From NCBI RefSeq assembly GCF_017377775.1, contig NZ_JAFVLN010000009.1, positions 124,001 through 188,000 on the forward strand: a stretch of 64,000 nucleotides of DNA, read 5' to 3'. Source of the stretch: Streptomyces sp. VRA16 Mangrove soil. Its GTDB lineage: Bacteria; Actinomycetota; Actinomycetes; Streptomycetales; Streptomycetaceae. Every line of letters begins with the position of its first letter. Position 1 is the first letter of the stretch. Under the pieces are notes generated by a model. It saw only the letters and a list, made by a program, of their open reading frames with translations, did no database searches and was not told the origin of the DNA. This document shows, piece after piece, positions 49,739-64,000 of this stretch. The position numbers and the translations under genes are program-made.

Positions 49739-50655
49739 CCGCGCACTCCCCCACCGTCCGCAGCGTCCAAGGCGACCTGGAACCGACCGAGTTGGGGATC
49801 GTCGACGCGCACGACCACCTCTTCTTCCGCAGCCCGCTCCTCGCCGGGCAGGAACTGGACGACGTGGATCTCGCCCGGCAGGAACTGGCGGCGTTCGCCG
49901 CGGTCGGCGGCGGGACCGTCGTGCAGTGGACGCCGTACGGGCTCGGGCGGCGGGCCGCCGAGCTGCCCGCGCTGGCCGAGGCCACCGGGGTGCGCATCGT
50001 CGCGGCGACCGGCCTGCACCAAGCGGCGCACTACACCCCGGAGTTGCTCGCCGCGCGCGGGACGGATCTCGCCGAGCTGTTCGTGCGCGAGCTCACCGAA
50101 GGCATCGCGGGCAGCGGGGTCAGGGCCGGGCTGATCAAGGTGGCGGGCGGCTTCCACGCGCTCGACGCGCATGCCCGCCGGACCATGCGCGCGGCCGCCG
50201 AGGCGCATCACGCGACGGGCGCGCCGATCGCCGTCCACCACGAGCTGGGCACGGGCGCGCTCGACGTCCTCGACCTGCTCTGCGAGGAGGGGGAGGTGCC
50301 GGCCCACCGGATCCTGCTCGGCCATCTCAACCGCTCCCCCGACTTCGTGACCCAGCGGGAGGCGGCGCGCTCGGGCGCGTATCTGGCCTTCGACGGCCCG
50401 TCGCGGGCCAACCACGCGACGGACTGGCGGATGCCGGACGCGATGGCGGCGCTCGCCGACGCCGGGTTCGCGCACCGGCTGCTGCTCGGCGGCGACACCA
50501 CGACGGCCGGCGCCCGGTCGGTCAGCGGCGGCCCCGGTATGCCGTATCTGCTGCGCCGGGTGCGGCCGCGCCTGGAGGAGTCCCTGGGCAAGGACGTCGT
50601 GGAGCAGATCCTCGTCGGCAATCCCGCCGAGGCGTTCGCGGTGGAGTGGCGCTGA
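49735..50655 (+). CDS. Phosphotriesterase-like amidohydrolase
   Basis: A 306-residue (beta/alpha)8 metal hydrolase. All expected metal ligands are visible: VDAHDHLFF (HxH), the carbamylated-lysine position in GLIKVAGG, HHELG, GHLN and GGDTT (Asp). Family members are lactonases or phosphotriesterases. The GTG at 49735 overlaps the DUF4865 stop (GTGA) with AAGGGA eight bases upstream; a GTG at 49732 is also possible. Confidence 0.88.
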   Translation: MTAHSPTVRSVQGDLEPTELGIVDAHDHLFFRSPLLAGQELDDVDLARQELAAFAAVGGGTVVQWTPYGLGRRAAELPALAEATGVRIVAATGLHQAAHYTPELLAARGTDLAELFVRELTEGIAGSGVRAGLIKVAGGFHALDAHARRTMRAAAEAHHATGAPIAVHHELGTGALDVLDLLCEEGEVPAHRILLGHLNRSPDFVTQREAARSGAYLAFDGPSRANHATDWRMPDAMAALADAGFAHRLLLGGDTTTAGARSVSGGPGMPYLLRRVRPRLEESLGKDVVEQILVGNPAEAFAVEWR

Positions 50656-50701
50656 GGGATCATGACGGCACGACCCGGGTCGACGAGACGGGAGAGCAGT
50701 C

Positions 50702-51070
50702 ATGTTCGAAGGCGTACTGGTCGGTGAAAGTCTGCGCGCGGGCGCCGAGTTGAGCGGCGTCCCGCTGTCCGTGAACCGCGTGCGCAGGGTCGCCGGGGCC
50801 GGCGCCACCGACGCCCAGCCCGCCGACTGGACCCTCATCGACTTCACCGTGCCGGACTCGGCCGCCCCGGCCCTGGCCGCGGCGCTCGCCCGGTGCCTGT
50901 CCGCGGACGGCGGCTGGTACGCCGACTTCCGCAGCGACCAGGAGGTGTACGTCGTCCTCGCGGACCGCGTGTGCCGGTACCGGCGCGGGGACGCGGCGGG
51001 ACGGGAGCGGGCGCGGGCGTACGCGCGCTCGGCCGGCGTGCCGGAGACGCAGCTCGACTGGGCCGAGTGA
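50702..51070 (+). CDS. Conserved hypothetical protein
   Basis: A 122-residue soluble protein (FEGVLVGESLRAGAELSGVP near the N-terminus, DGGWYADFRSDQEVYVVLADRVCRYRR, residues 72-98 approximately). No recognised domain. ATG follows GGGAGAGCAGTC; it is 46 bases downstream of the hydrolase gene and may belong to that operon. Confidence 0.68.
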   Translation: MFEGVLVGESLRAGAELSGVPLSVNRVRRVAGAGATDAQPADWTLIDFTVPDSAAPALAAALARCLSADGGWYADFRSDQEVYVVLADRVCRYRRGDAAGRERARAYARSAGVPETQLDWAE

Positions 51071-51095
51071 CCGTGGCGGTTCCTCGACGACCCGG

Positions 51096-52352
51096 TCAGC
51101 TCGCGGTCAGCGCGCCGAGCGGGTCGTCGAGCACCGGCTGCCACGCCAACTCGGCCGCTCCGACCAGGCTGTTGTGATCGAGCGTGCACGCCAGGATGGG
51201 GACGCCGCCGCTGCGTCCCCACAGGCTGCGGTCGGCCACGACGGCCCGCAGGCGCTCGGGTTCGGCGTCGAGGAGCGTGCGGTGCAGGCCGCCGAGGATG
51301 ATCCGGTCCGGGTTGAGGATGTTGACCAGGCCGGCGAGACCCAGGCCGAGCCGGTCGACCAGGACCTTGGTGGCCGCGCGGACGTCCGGGTCGTCCTTCG
51401 AGGTGAGCAGCAGTTCGCGGGCCTGCTGGAGCAGGGACCCGTCGGGGTCGGGGGTGCGTCCTGCCTCGGTGAGGAAGGCGAGCGGGTCGGCCTCGACGTC
51501 CAGGCAGCCGCGGCTGCCGCAGTGGCAGGGGCGGCCCTCCGGGTTCACCGTGAGGTGGCCGACCTCCAGGGCCAGGCCCGAACTGCCGGTGTGCAGGTGC
51601 CCGTCGAGGACGAGGGCGCCGCCGACCCCGCGGTGCCCGGTGGCGACACAGAGCAGATCGCGGGCGCCGCGCCCGGCGCCGTGCCGGTGCTCGGCGAGCG
51701 CGCCCAGGTTGACGTCGTTCGCGGCGAACGCGGGCACGTCGAGGCCCGCCTCGCGCACGCAGTCGGCGAAGGTCTGGCGGACCGGGGAGCCCACGGGCCA
51801 GGCCAGGTGGAGCGGGTTGAGGGCGGTGCCGTCCGGTTCGGCGACGGCGGAGGGGACGGCGAGGCCCGCGCCGACGCAGCGGCGGCCGGTCGTCTCCAGG
51901 AGCCGGACGCCCGCCTCCACCACGGAGCGCAGCACGTCGGCCGGGTCGGGGTCGATGATCTCGCAGCCGGGCGTCGTCGCCACGATGTTCCCGCCGAGCC
52001 CGACGAGCGCCGCGCGGTAGCCGTCGGAGTGGACCTGCGCGGCCAGTGCGACGGGGCCGTCCTCGGCGACGGAGAGCCGGTGCGAGGGACGGCCCTGGGA
52101 ACCGGCGGCGGCGCTCGGCCGGGCGTCGATCCTGATCAGGCCGAGGGCTTCGAGCTCGGCGGCGACCGCGCCCGCCGTGGCCCGGGTCACACCGAGTTCG
52201 GCGGTGAGGACGGCGCGGGTCGGTGCCCGTCCGGTGTGGACGAGTTCGAGCGCGGGACCGAGTGCGCTGCGGCCCCGCTCCAGACGCGGTGGCCGCGCGG
52301 CGCCGCCGCCTGCCGTCTGGCTTCCGGTTCCGGAGGCCGCCCTGCCGCCCAT
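51096..52352 (-). CDS. ROK-family transcriptional regulator
   Basis: A 418-residue protein with an N-terminal winged helix (about 30-80; GRAPTRAVLTAELGVTRATAGAVAAEL) and a ROK sugar-kinase-like domain (VGLGGNIVA, NDVNLGALAE, GHRGVGGALVLDG, GHLTVNPEGRPCHCGSRGCLD zinc motif). ROK regulators usually repress sugar-utilisation genes, and the starch-degrading cluster begins 800 bases away, but no operator links them. ATG at 52352 follows GAGGAG at six bases. Confidence 0.88.
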   Translation of the reverse strand: MGGRAASGTGSQTAGGGAARPPRLERGRSALGPALELVHTGRAPTRAVLTAELGVTRATAGAVAAELEALGLIRIDARPSAAAGSQGRPSHRLSVAEDGPVALAAQVHSDGYRAALVGLGGNIVATTPGCEIIDPDPADVLRSVVEAGVRLLETTGRRCVGAGLAVPSAVAEPDGTALNPLHLAWPVGSPVRQTFADCVREAGLDVPAFAANDVNLGALAEHRHGAGRGARDLLCVATGHRGVGGALVLDGHLHTGSSGLALEVGHLTVNPEGRPCHCGSRGCLDVEADPLAFLTEAGRTPDPDGSLLQQARELLLTSKDDPDVRAATKVLVDRLGLGLAGLVNILNPDRIILGGLHRTLLDAEPERLRAVVADRSLWGRSGGVPILACTLDHNSLVGAAELAWQPVLDDPLGALTAS

Positions 52353-52421
52353 CAGCAACTCCTCGCCCTGATCACGGTCTGGAATGGTAGCCGGTGAACG
52401 GCCCCGGCTCGTTCCGCGCGG

Positions 52422-53063
52422 TCACAGTCCGCTGACGCGCAGGGTGATGTTGAGCCGCCCGTCCAGGCCGAGTTCCGGCGGGGCGGTGCCCGGGTGGACG
52501 CGCGGCACCCCGTGGAAGGCGAGGCGGGCCGGGCCGCCGAAGACGAACAGATCGCCGCTGTGCAGGTCCACGTCGGTGTACGGCTTCGTGCGGGACTCCG
52601 TGTTCCCGAACCGGAAGACGCAGCGGTCCCCCAGGCTCAGGGAGACGACCGGTTCGTCGACGCTCTCGTCGCGGTCCTGGTGCATCCCCATCCGGGCCTG
52701 CGCGTCGTAGTAGTTGATGAGCGCGATGTCGTACGCGGCGCCGGGCGGCCGCCCGAAGGCGTCCCGCACCGCGCGGGCCCCCAGCTCGACGAGTTCCGCG
52801 GGCATCGCCTTGACCTGGGCTCCGTCACCGTCGACGGCGGTGCGGCTGTAGCCGCGCGGGGTCCAGTGCCAGCCGAGGCCGCACTGGCGGGCGCTCATCG
52901 TGCCGCCGCCGGGGGTGCGGACGGTGCGCAGTCCCGCCGGAGGCCTGGCCCACTCCCGGCAGGCCGCCAGGAGTGCGCGCTGCTGCTCCGGGTCCAGCCA
53001 GTCGGGGAGATGGACGGCGCCGGGTGCGATCTCACGGCGCTCGCGCGGGAACAGTCCGCTCAC
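52422..53063 (-). CDS. AlkB-like 2-oxoglutarate/Fe(II) dioxygenase
   Basis: A 213-residue AlkB-family DNA/RNA demethylase. The iron triad is visible in MGMHQDRDE (His, Asp) and LAFHGVPR (His), and the 2-oxoglutarate/DNA arginines in RLNITLRVSGL. The substrate-specificity strand INYYDAQAR is conserved. GTG start; directly downstream of the terminator at 53106-53134. Confidence 0.92.
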   Translation of the reverse strand: MSGLFPRERREIAPGAVHLPDWLDPEQQRALLAACREWARPPAGLRTVRTPGGGTMSARQCGLGWHWTPRGYSRTAVDGDGAQVKAMPAELVELGARAVRDAFGRPPGAAYDIALINYYDAQARMGMHQDRDESVDEPVVSLSLGDRCVFRFGNTESRTKPYTDVDLHSGDLFVFGGPARLAFHGVPRVHPGTAPPELGLDGRLNITLRVSGL

Positions 53064-53105
53064 GATGCACCTCCCGCCTTCTTGGCCCGATCGGCTCCAG
53101 CCTAA

Positions 53106-53134
53106 GGCGGGCGGCGGGGTCTCCGCCGCCCGCC
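53106..53134. terminator. Perfect 12-bp stem terminator after amylase gene
   Basis: GGCGGGCGGCGG (53106-53117) and CCGCCGCCCGCC (53123-53134) are perfectly complementary with a 5-base loop. It lies 16 bases beyond the amylase stop in the direction of its transcription and insulates the AlkB gene. Confidence 0.7.
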
Positions 53135-53149
53135 CCGGTCCGGCCGGTG

Positions 53150-56149
53150 CTACTTCAGGTAAGGCCCGTCCGTCCCCACCTTCCCGGGCGCGGCGTTCTT
53201 GCCGCCCAGGTCGAGGACGTAGACCCGCAGGTTCCCCTTGCCGGGGGCTGCCGCGGTCAGGGTGCCGTTGGTGACCGTCTTGACGTCACCGGTGACGGCG
53301 TCCTTGTACGTGCCGTTCGGGATGCTGTTGAACGTGGCGCCGTCGGTGACGGTGACCAGCGCGAAGCTGTCGACGCCGCTCGCCGCGTCCGTGTAGCGCC
53401 GCTTGTACGCCATGTTCCCGGAGATGTCGGCCGTGGAGTACTGGCCCGTCTGCAGGGCGGGGACCGCCCGGCGGATCTGGCCCAGCCGCTGGAGGTGCTT
53501 GACCAGGGGCTGGGCCAGCGTCGTCGCCACTTCGCCGGACGCGCTGGAGACCGTACCGAAGCCGGAGGCGGTGACGCTGCCCTCCAGGTGGTCTCCGTAG
53601 TAGGCGCGGCCGGTGTCGGCCAGCGGGCAGGTCGTCCCGCAGTCGATCTTCTTGCCCTTCTGGAACTCGATCTCCGAGCCGTAGTACAGCGTCGGGATGC
53701 CGCGGAACGTCCACATCAGGGACATGTTCTCGGCCCACGCGTCGGTGCCGCCCGCGTACCGTTCGGCGCTCTTGTTGGGGCCGTAGTCGTGGCTGTCGAC
53801 GTAGACGACGTTGTACGTGGCGTCGTTGGTGGAGTCGTCGGAGTCCTTGCCGTTGTTGTACGCGTTGGAGGCGTCGCCGAAGTTCATGTGCATGCGCATG
53901 TCGATGATGTTCATGCCGGAGAACTTGCTGTGGTCGGGGGTGTGGTAGCTGTTGCCGTCGAGGAAGGCGTTGGTGGACGTGGGCTGGTTGCCGGTGCCCA
54001 ACTGCTCTTCGTAGTCGTACTGTTCGAGGGCTGCCTTCTCGTCGTCGGCGGAGTACTCCTTGCGTTCCTTCCAGGTGTAGAACTGCGCCGAGTGGTTGAC
54101 GGAGCCGCGGTTCCACTTGTCGTTGACGAACGCGCCGACCTCACCGAAGACGAAGAAGTCGTCGGCCTTCTCGGGGCCGAACTGCTGGGCGACGCGCTCC
54201 CGGATGGCGGGCAGGAAGCGGCGGTTCCAGGTGACGCGCGGGATGTGCACGGCGGTGTCGAGGCGGAAGCCGTCGACGCCCATGTCGATGTACTTGTCGT
54301 AGGCGCCGATCAGATAGTTCTGCACCTGGGTGTTCTCGGTGTTGAAGTCGGCGAGGTCCTCGTGGATCCAGCAGGACCGGGAGTCCTCGCCCTCCCAGTT
54401 GCCGAGCCAGCAGTTGTGGTAGAACGCCTTGGGGAACATGCCCGAAGTGGGGCTCGGCCATTGACAGTTGTAGATGGTGTAGCCCTCGGCGCTCTTGGCG
54501 CCGGTGGGCTTGCCCCAGTTGAGGCAGGTGTTGCCGGACGGCTCGGCCGTCGACCACAGGTCGCCGTTGTAGTACGACTTGCCGGAGACGGGCTCCACGG
54601 TGAGGCCGTCGTACTCGAAGCCGTCCTGCTTCTCGTCGTAGTACCAGCTCCACTGGGCGTCCCGCACCCCGTACACGGTCGGGGTGAACAGGCCCTTGGC
54701 GCCCCAGCGCGAGGAGTGGTTGTAGACGACGTCCTGGTAGATCTTCATGCCCTTGGCGTGGGCCGCGTCGATCAGGTCCTGGTAGGAGGCGCCGGTGGAT
54801 TCGAGGCGCGGGTCGACCTTGTAGAAGTCGTAGCCGTGGTAGCCGTGGTAGTCGTAGTCGGAGCGGTTCAGGACGACCGGGGTGATCCAGATCGCGGAGA
54901 AGCCGAGACCCTTGATGTAGTCCAGCTTCTGGACGAGGCCCTTGAAGTCGCCGCGGAACATGGGGTCGTGGTGGGCGGCGTTGCCGGTCTTCACGTCCTG
55001 GCTGCCGCCGCGGTTGTTGGAGCTGTCGCCGTCGTAGAAGCGGGCGGTCAGCACGAAGTAGATCGGGTCCTTGCGGGGGTCGCCGCCGAGCGGGGTGCCC
55101 GTCGTCCGGGCGGCCTTCTCGCCGGTGGTGGCGGTGGCCTCGGCGCTGGCGTCGGAGACGTTGCCCGCGGCGTCCAGCGCCTTGACCGTGTACGTGTACG
55201 CGGTCTTCTCCTCAAGTCCCGTGTCGGAGTACACGGTCGAGGTGGCGGAGATGACGGAGGTGCCCGACGCGCCGCCGGTGCGGGTGATCTGGTACCCCGT
55301 GACGCCCGTGTCGTCGGTCGCCGCGTCCCAGGTGAGGACGACGGAGGTGCCGGTGGCGGTGGCCTTCACGTTCTTGGGCGCAAAGGGGGCGGTGGTGTCG
55401 GGTTCGGCGGCCGCGCAGGGGTCCTTGGCGCTTTTGGTGGCGGTGCCGGCCTTGACGGTGTTGATGCCCGCGCCGAGCTGGTAGTTGGACCCGTTGTTGT
55501 TGTCCCAGGTGCCGTTGCCGTTGTTGAACGTGGCCTGCCACGTGGTGGCGGTCCCGAGATCGACGGTCTTCTTCACCCAGCCGGTGCAGGCGGCCTCCAT
55601 GCCGATGCCGGGGACGGTCGTCCAGGCACCGCCGGTCGGCGCCCAGTGCAGGTTGTAGACCGACCAGTTGGTGGCGCTCGTGTCGTAGTAGACGGTGGCG
55701 GAGGTGCCCTCGACGGGGGTGGTGTCCGCGCACGGGTCGCTGTGGGCGACGACGCCGTCCTTGACGGTGATCAGGCCGGTGCCCAGCTGGTAGTTGTTGC
55801 CGCCGTTGTTGTCCCAGGTGCCGTTGCCGTTGTTGAACGTGGCCTGCCACGTGGTGGCCGTGCCGAGATCGACGGTCTTCTTCACCCAGCCGGTGCAGGC
55901 GGCCTCCATGGCGACGCCGGGCACGGTGGTCCAGGAGCCGCCGGTCGGGGCCCAATGAAGCTTGTACGTGGCCCAGTTGGTGGAGGCCGTGGAGTAGTAG
56001 ACGGTGGCGGTGTTGCTGTCGGCGGCGTGCGCCGTGGCGGTGCCGAGCGGCAGGCCGGGGAGCAGGGCCACCAGGAGGGCCACCAGGACGGCGCCCACCA
56101 GGTTTCTGTGGCGCGTCCTTGGACGGGAGGAACGTACGGGGAGGCGCAT
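53150..56149 (-). CDS. Secreted GH13 alpha-amylase with two CBM25-like modules and Fn3 domain
   Basis: A 999-residue exoenzyme. Sec signal peptide (about 1-42; hydrophobic core VGAVLVALLVALL, cleavage after AHA). Two tandem CBM25-like starch-binding modules (about 45-140 and 150-245) with near-identical sequence, a fibronectin III domain (about 258-340), and a GH13 domain (about 355-850) with the four regions DVVYNH, GFRLDTAVH (nucleophile Asp), FGEVGAF (acid Glu) and VDSHD (transition-state Asp). A beta-sandwich C-domain ends the protein. ATG follows AGGAG. Together with the pullulanase upstream it would degrade starch outside the cell. Confidence 0.94.
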   Translation of the reverse strand: MRLPVRSSRPRTRHRNLVGAVLVALLVALLPGLPLGTATAHAADSNTATVYYSTASTNWATYKLHWAPTGGSWTTVPGVAMEAACTGWVKKTVDLGTATTWQATFNNGNGTWDNNGGNNYQLGTGLITVKDGVVAHSDPCADTTPVEGTSATVYYDTSATNWSVYNLHWAPTGGAWTTVPGIGMEAACTGWVKKTVDLGTATTWQATFNNGNGTWDNNNGSNYQLGAGINTVKAGTATKSAKDPCAAAEPDTTAPFAPKNVKATATGTSVVLTWDAATDDTGVTGYQITRTGGASGTSVISATSTVYSDTGLEEKTAYTYTVKALDAAGNVSDASAEATATTGEKAARTTGTPLGGDPRKDPIYFVLTARFYDGDSSNNRGGSQDVKTGNAAHHDPMFRGDFKGLVQKLDYIKGLGFSAIWITPVVLNRSDYDYHGYHGYDFYKVDPRLESTGASYQDLIDAAHAKGMKIYQDVVYNHSSRWGAKGLFTPTVYGVRDAQWSWYYDEKQDGFEYDGLTVEPVSGKSYYNGDLWSTAEPSGNTCLNWGKPTGAKSAEGYTIYNCQWPSPTSGMFPKAFYHNCWLGNWEGEDSRSCWIHEDLADFNTENTQVQNYLIGAYDKYIDMGVDGFRLDTAVHIPRVTWNRRFLPAIRERVAQQFGPEKADDFFVFGEVGAFVNDKWNRGSVNHSAQFYTWKERKEYSADDEKAALEQYDYEEQLGTGNQPTSTNAFLDGNSYHTPDHSKFSGMNIIDMRMHMNFGDASNAYNNGKDSDDSTNDATYNVVYVDSHDYGPNKSAERYAGGTDAWAENMSLMWTFRGIPTLYYGSEIEFQKGKKIDCGTTCPLADTGRAYYGDHLEGSVTASGFGTVSSASGEVATTLAQPLVKHLQRLGQIRRAVPALQTGQYSTADISGNMAYKRRYTDAASGVDSFALVTVTDGATFNSIPNGTYKDAVTGDVKTVTNGTLTAAAPGKGNLRVYVLDLGGKNAAPGKVGTDGPYLK
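55495..55914. repeat. Direct repeat within amylase gene (CBM25 modules)
   Basis: A block of about 107 bases near 55495-55601 recurs 309 bases (103 codons) further on, near 55804-55910, with about two mismatches, both in the GTGGTGGC(G/C)GT(C/G) stretch. It encodes the core of each carbohydrate-binding module (WQATFNNGNGTWDNN and GWVKKTVDLGTATT). Such identity at DNA level implies recent duplication or conversion between the modules. Confidence 0.8.
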
Positions 56150-56197
56150 GTGCACTCCTCGGTCGGGGCCGCGACGGTGCGGCCGTCGGGGGGTGGG

Positions 56198-56236
56198 CCG
56201 GCCGCCCCTCTCGCGCGCCTCGGGAGGGGCGGCCGG
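56198..56236. terminator. 13-bp stem hairpin after amylopullulanase gene
   Basis: CCGGCCGCCCCTC (56198-56210) is perfectly complementary to GAGGGGCGGCCGG (56224-56236) with a 13-base loop. It begins about 20 bases beyond the amylopullulanase stop, between it and the amylase ATG, so the amylase may be transcribed mainly from its own promoter. Confidence 0.6.
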
Positions 56237-56257
56237 ATCGAACAGGAGGTGCTCAGG

Positions 56258-61596
<5,339 letters not shown>

Positions 61597-61600
<4 letters not shown>

Positions 61601-64000
61601 TGTGCCGTGCCCTTCTGCTGTGTTTCTGTCACTGCTGTGGCGCCCAACAGGGCGCCGCTGTCGGCCCGTTGGGTCGCCAGGAGCTGGGTGGCCCGGCGCG
61701 CCTCGGGGATCCGGTCGCGGTCGCGCGGGTCGATGGTGAAGGCGGTGGTGCCGGCGAGATCCGGGTGCGCCTTCTTCTGCGCGTCGGTCAGCTCGGTGGG
61801 GATCAGCCGCAGCCAGCGGCCCTCGTCGGACAGCGCGCCGTCCTGGAGGGTGATCCCGCCGTCGGCGGCGTACACGAGCTGCTGGCTGGCGACGCCGGCC
61901 CCGGTGCCGTGCCAGACGACGGTGTTCTCGTCCAGCCAGGTGGCCGCGGCCGCGCCGGGATCGAGATCGAGAGGGAAGGCGCCGCCGAGCGACGGGGTGA
62001 GGTAGGCGGCGTCGCCCGCGACGCGCCACACCTCGTGGCCGTACAGGGAGAAGTCGAGGGCCTCGTCGGCCGGGACGTCCTTCTCCTCCTTCTTGTGGAT
62101 GATGTAGCTCAGCGAGCCGGCGCCGTCCTTGAGCGGCACCTCGAAGACCAGGCCGAACGCGTCGCGACGCACCGGCTCGATCGGGTCGTTCCACTCCGGG
62201 GGATGTGCCGATCCGGTCCAGGTGTGCAGGCCCCAGCCGTCGTAGTCGCCGTCGGCGCGGTGGTAGTGGATGACGGCCTTCGTCGTGTCCTGCGGCGGGT
62301 AGGCGTCGGCGGGGCGGGTCGCCTCCACGGCGGCCGTGCCCTCCTGGGTCCACACCTCGCTCGTCGCGGCGAAGTCCAGGGCCCGCTCGGGTCCTTCGGC
62401 TACGCCGTCGCGCTCGACGGTGAAGCGGATCTCGCCGGTGCCGTCGGCGGGGGTCAGCCAGGCGAAGGCGCCGTAGGCGTCGCGGCCGGAGAACTCGGCG
62501 CTGGTCCCGTCGGAGGTGCGCAGGGTGAGCCCGGTGTAGTCACCGTCGGCGCGCCGGTAGTGGACGACCGCGCGGTGCCGTTCGGCCTTGGGCTTCTGCG
62601 GGGCGTGGCTCGCACCGGCGGTGCTCCGAGCGAGGGCGCTAGCGGTGTGCCCGGCGCGGTCGACCACGACCGCCTTGTAGCGCAGGGCGGTTCCTCCGGT
62701 CACGGAGGACGGGAGGACCTGGGTCACCTGGTACGGGGCGTGGTCGGCGGTGCCGAGGGTGCGCCACCGTCCGTTGCCGACCTGGGCGGCGAAGACGACG
62801 CGCGCGCCGGTGGTGTTCCCCGGGTCGGCGGCGACGGTCACGGTGCCGGTGGCCCCGGCGTCCGGTGCCTGCAGCGACAGGGTGGGCGCGGATGCCGGCG
62901 CGGGCAGCCTGCCGTCGGCGCGCAGCACGAGCGAGGAGAGCGCGGGTACGGTCACCGCGATCGTGCCGCCCGCGGCGCGCAGGCTGCCCGAACCGCCGTA
63001 CAGCGTCGAGAACCTGGCTGATTCCACCGGGAGTTCGACCGTCCTCGCCTCGGTGGCGTTGTTCACGGCGACGACGTACTCGCGGTCGTCCCCGGTGCGC
63101 GAGAACGCGTACACGGAGTCCTTCGCGTACAGCTCCTTCTGCACGCCGTCGGCGAGCGCCGGGTTCTGCTTGCGCAGCTTGGAGAGGGCGGCGATCGCCT
63201 TGTACAGCGGGTGCGCCGTGTCGTAGGAGTCGTCGGCGTGGGTCCGGTCGGTGCCGATCTCGTCGTCGTCGAGATAGTCGGCGACCTTCGACGCGAACAT
63301 CGTCTGCCGGCTGTCGACGTCGTCGCCGGAGCCGGTGAAGCCCTGTTCGTCCCCCGAGTAGATCACCGGGCTGCCGCGCGAGAAGAACATCAACTCGTGC
63401 GCGAGCTTGTCCCGTTGGAGGAGTTCGGTGTCGCTCGCCTTCGGGTTGTCGGACTGCAGGGCGTAGCCGATGCGGCCCATGTCGTGACTGCCGAGGAAGG
63501 TGACCTGGCTGTACGCGTTCGTCTTGTCGGTGGTGTAGCGGTAGTCCTGGGCGAAGACGTCGGCAAGGTCGCTCGCGGGGCCGCCGCGCGAGGCGTAGTT
63601 GCGGGCCGCGGACTGGAAGGGGAAGTCGAGGGTCGAGTCGAGGCGGCCCCGGGTGACGTACGGGGCCGTGATCGCGGGGTCGGCGGAGAACGCCTCGGCG
63701 AACAGGAAGAAGTCGTCGCGGCCGTGGCGGTGCGCGTAGGCGTCGAGGGCGGTCGCCCACTGCGTCCAGAACTCCATGTTCACGTTCTTCGCGGTGTCCA
63801 CGCGGAAGCCGTCGACGTCGAAGTCCTCGACCCACTTCTCGTAGATCCGCTCCATGCCGCTGACGACCTCGGGCCGCTCGGTCCACAGGTCGTCGAGGCC
63901 GTAGAAGTCGCCGTACAGGGCGCTCTCTCCGGCGAAGGTGGAGTCGCCGCGGTTGTGGTACATCGTCGGGTCGTTGAGCCAGGACGGGACCATCTCGCCC
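61597..64000 (-). CDS. GH13 amylase-type gene, partial at right window edge
   Basis: The frame is open to the right edge; its N-terminus and signal peptide lie outside. The 801 visible residues match the first half of the downstream amylopullulanase: GH13 catalytic remnant (PSWLNDPTMYHN, GFRVDTAKNVN, FAEAF, FLGSHDMGR), Fn3-like segment, two CBM41/PUD modules and the pullulanase N2 region (LSDEGRWLRLIPTELTDAQK). It stops exactly where the CBM48 and pullulanase catalytic domain would begin, ending TETQQKGTAQ. So it is probably an amylase-only paralogue from tandem duplication. Its stop overlaps the amylopullulanase start. Confidence 0.9.
62719..63310. repeat. Copy B of paralogous tract shared with amylopullulanase gene
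   Basis: Partner of 59588-60179. The 63049-63310 part, which encodes the end of the first GH13 barrel and the start of its C-domain (KLRKQNPALADGVQKELYAK), is the near-identical segment. Confidence 0.9.

Overview
The window is very GC-rich, with tightly packed genes, many GTG starts, frequent 4-base start/stop overlaps and near-universal G/C third codon positions. Together with family content (Rv1733c-like membrane proteins, paired TerD domains, BldA-era style HATPase proteins, secreted amylases), this points to a Streptomyces or close actinomycete chromosome. No rRNA, tRNA, CRISPR array, phage or intact insertion sequence was seen. No gene-free stretch exceeds 300 bases; the longest gaps (about 225-265 bases, e.g. 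32953-33212, 42979-43242, 23105-23361) hold only promoters or hairpins.

Region 1 (1-26.6 kb) is a hypoxia/dormancy-type island. A left-running operon of eight genes (7333 down to 3) encodes a cytosolic group 3b-type [NiFe] hydrogenase (hyhB, hyhG, hyhS, hyhL) with an HTH-less cyclic-nucleotide-type domain protein, a CBS-BON protein and hypD/hypE. A second left-running operon (22070 down to 14185) supplies the hydrogenase protease, hypF, hypC, a GNAT/acyl-CoA synthetase fusion, another CBS-BON protein, a flavodoxin and an Rv1733c-like membrane protein. Right-running genes between and after them encode four universal stress proteins, a HAD phosphatase/mutase coupled to a GH65 sugar phosphorylase, an Acg-type nitroreductase and phosphoketolase. 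This content mirrors the DosR regulon of mycobacteria and the OsdR-controlled region of S. coelicolor. Four palindromes of similar design lie 60-110 bases upstream of the operon heads and are the best candidates for a shared operator.

Region 2 (26.6-53.1 kb) is ordinary chromosome: a MaoC-like dehydratase, a Wzy-type membrane protein, a 119-base MITE-like inverted repeat, a PH-domain protein, MurI-like racemase, HpnB-like glycosyltransferase, a double TerD protein, MOSC protein, a second Rv1733c-like protein, a beta-helix/AAA+ fusion, a membrane-embedded lipase-like protein, DeoR, SRPBCC and cysteine-synthase-like genes, an anti-sigma-type ATPase, a MacB-like exporter with a divergent TetR operon (cupin, DUF4865, phosphotriesterase-like hydrolase), a ROK regulator and AlkB.

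Region 3 (53.1-64 kb) is a left-running secreted starch-degrading cluster: a GH13 amylase with two CBM25-like modules, a 1780-residue two-catalytic-domain amylopullulanase, and a second GH13 gene cut by the right edge. The last two are tandem paralogues sharing a nearly identical 262-base tract that suggests recent gene conversion.
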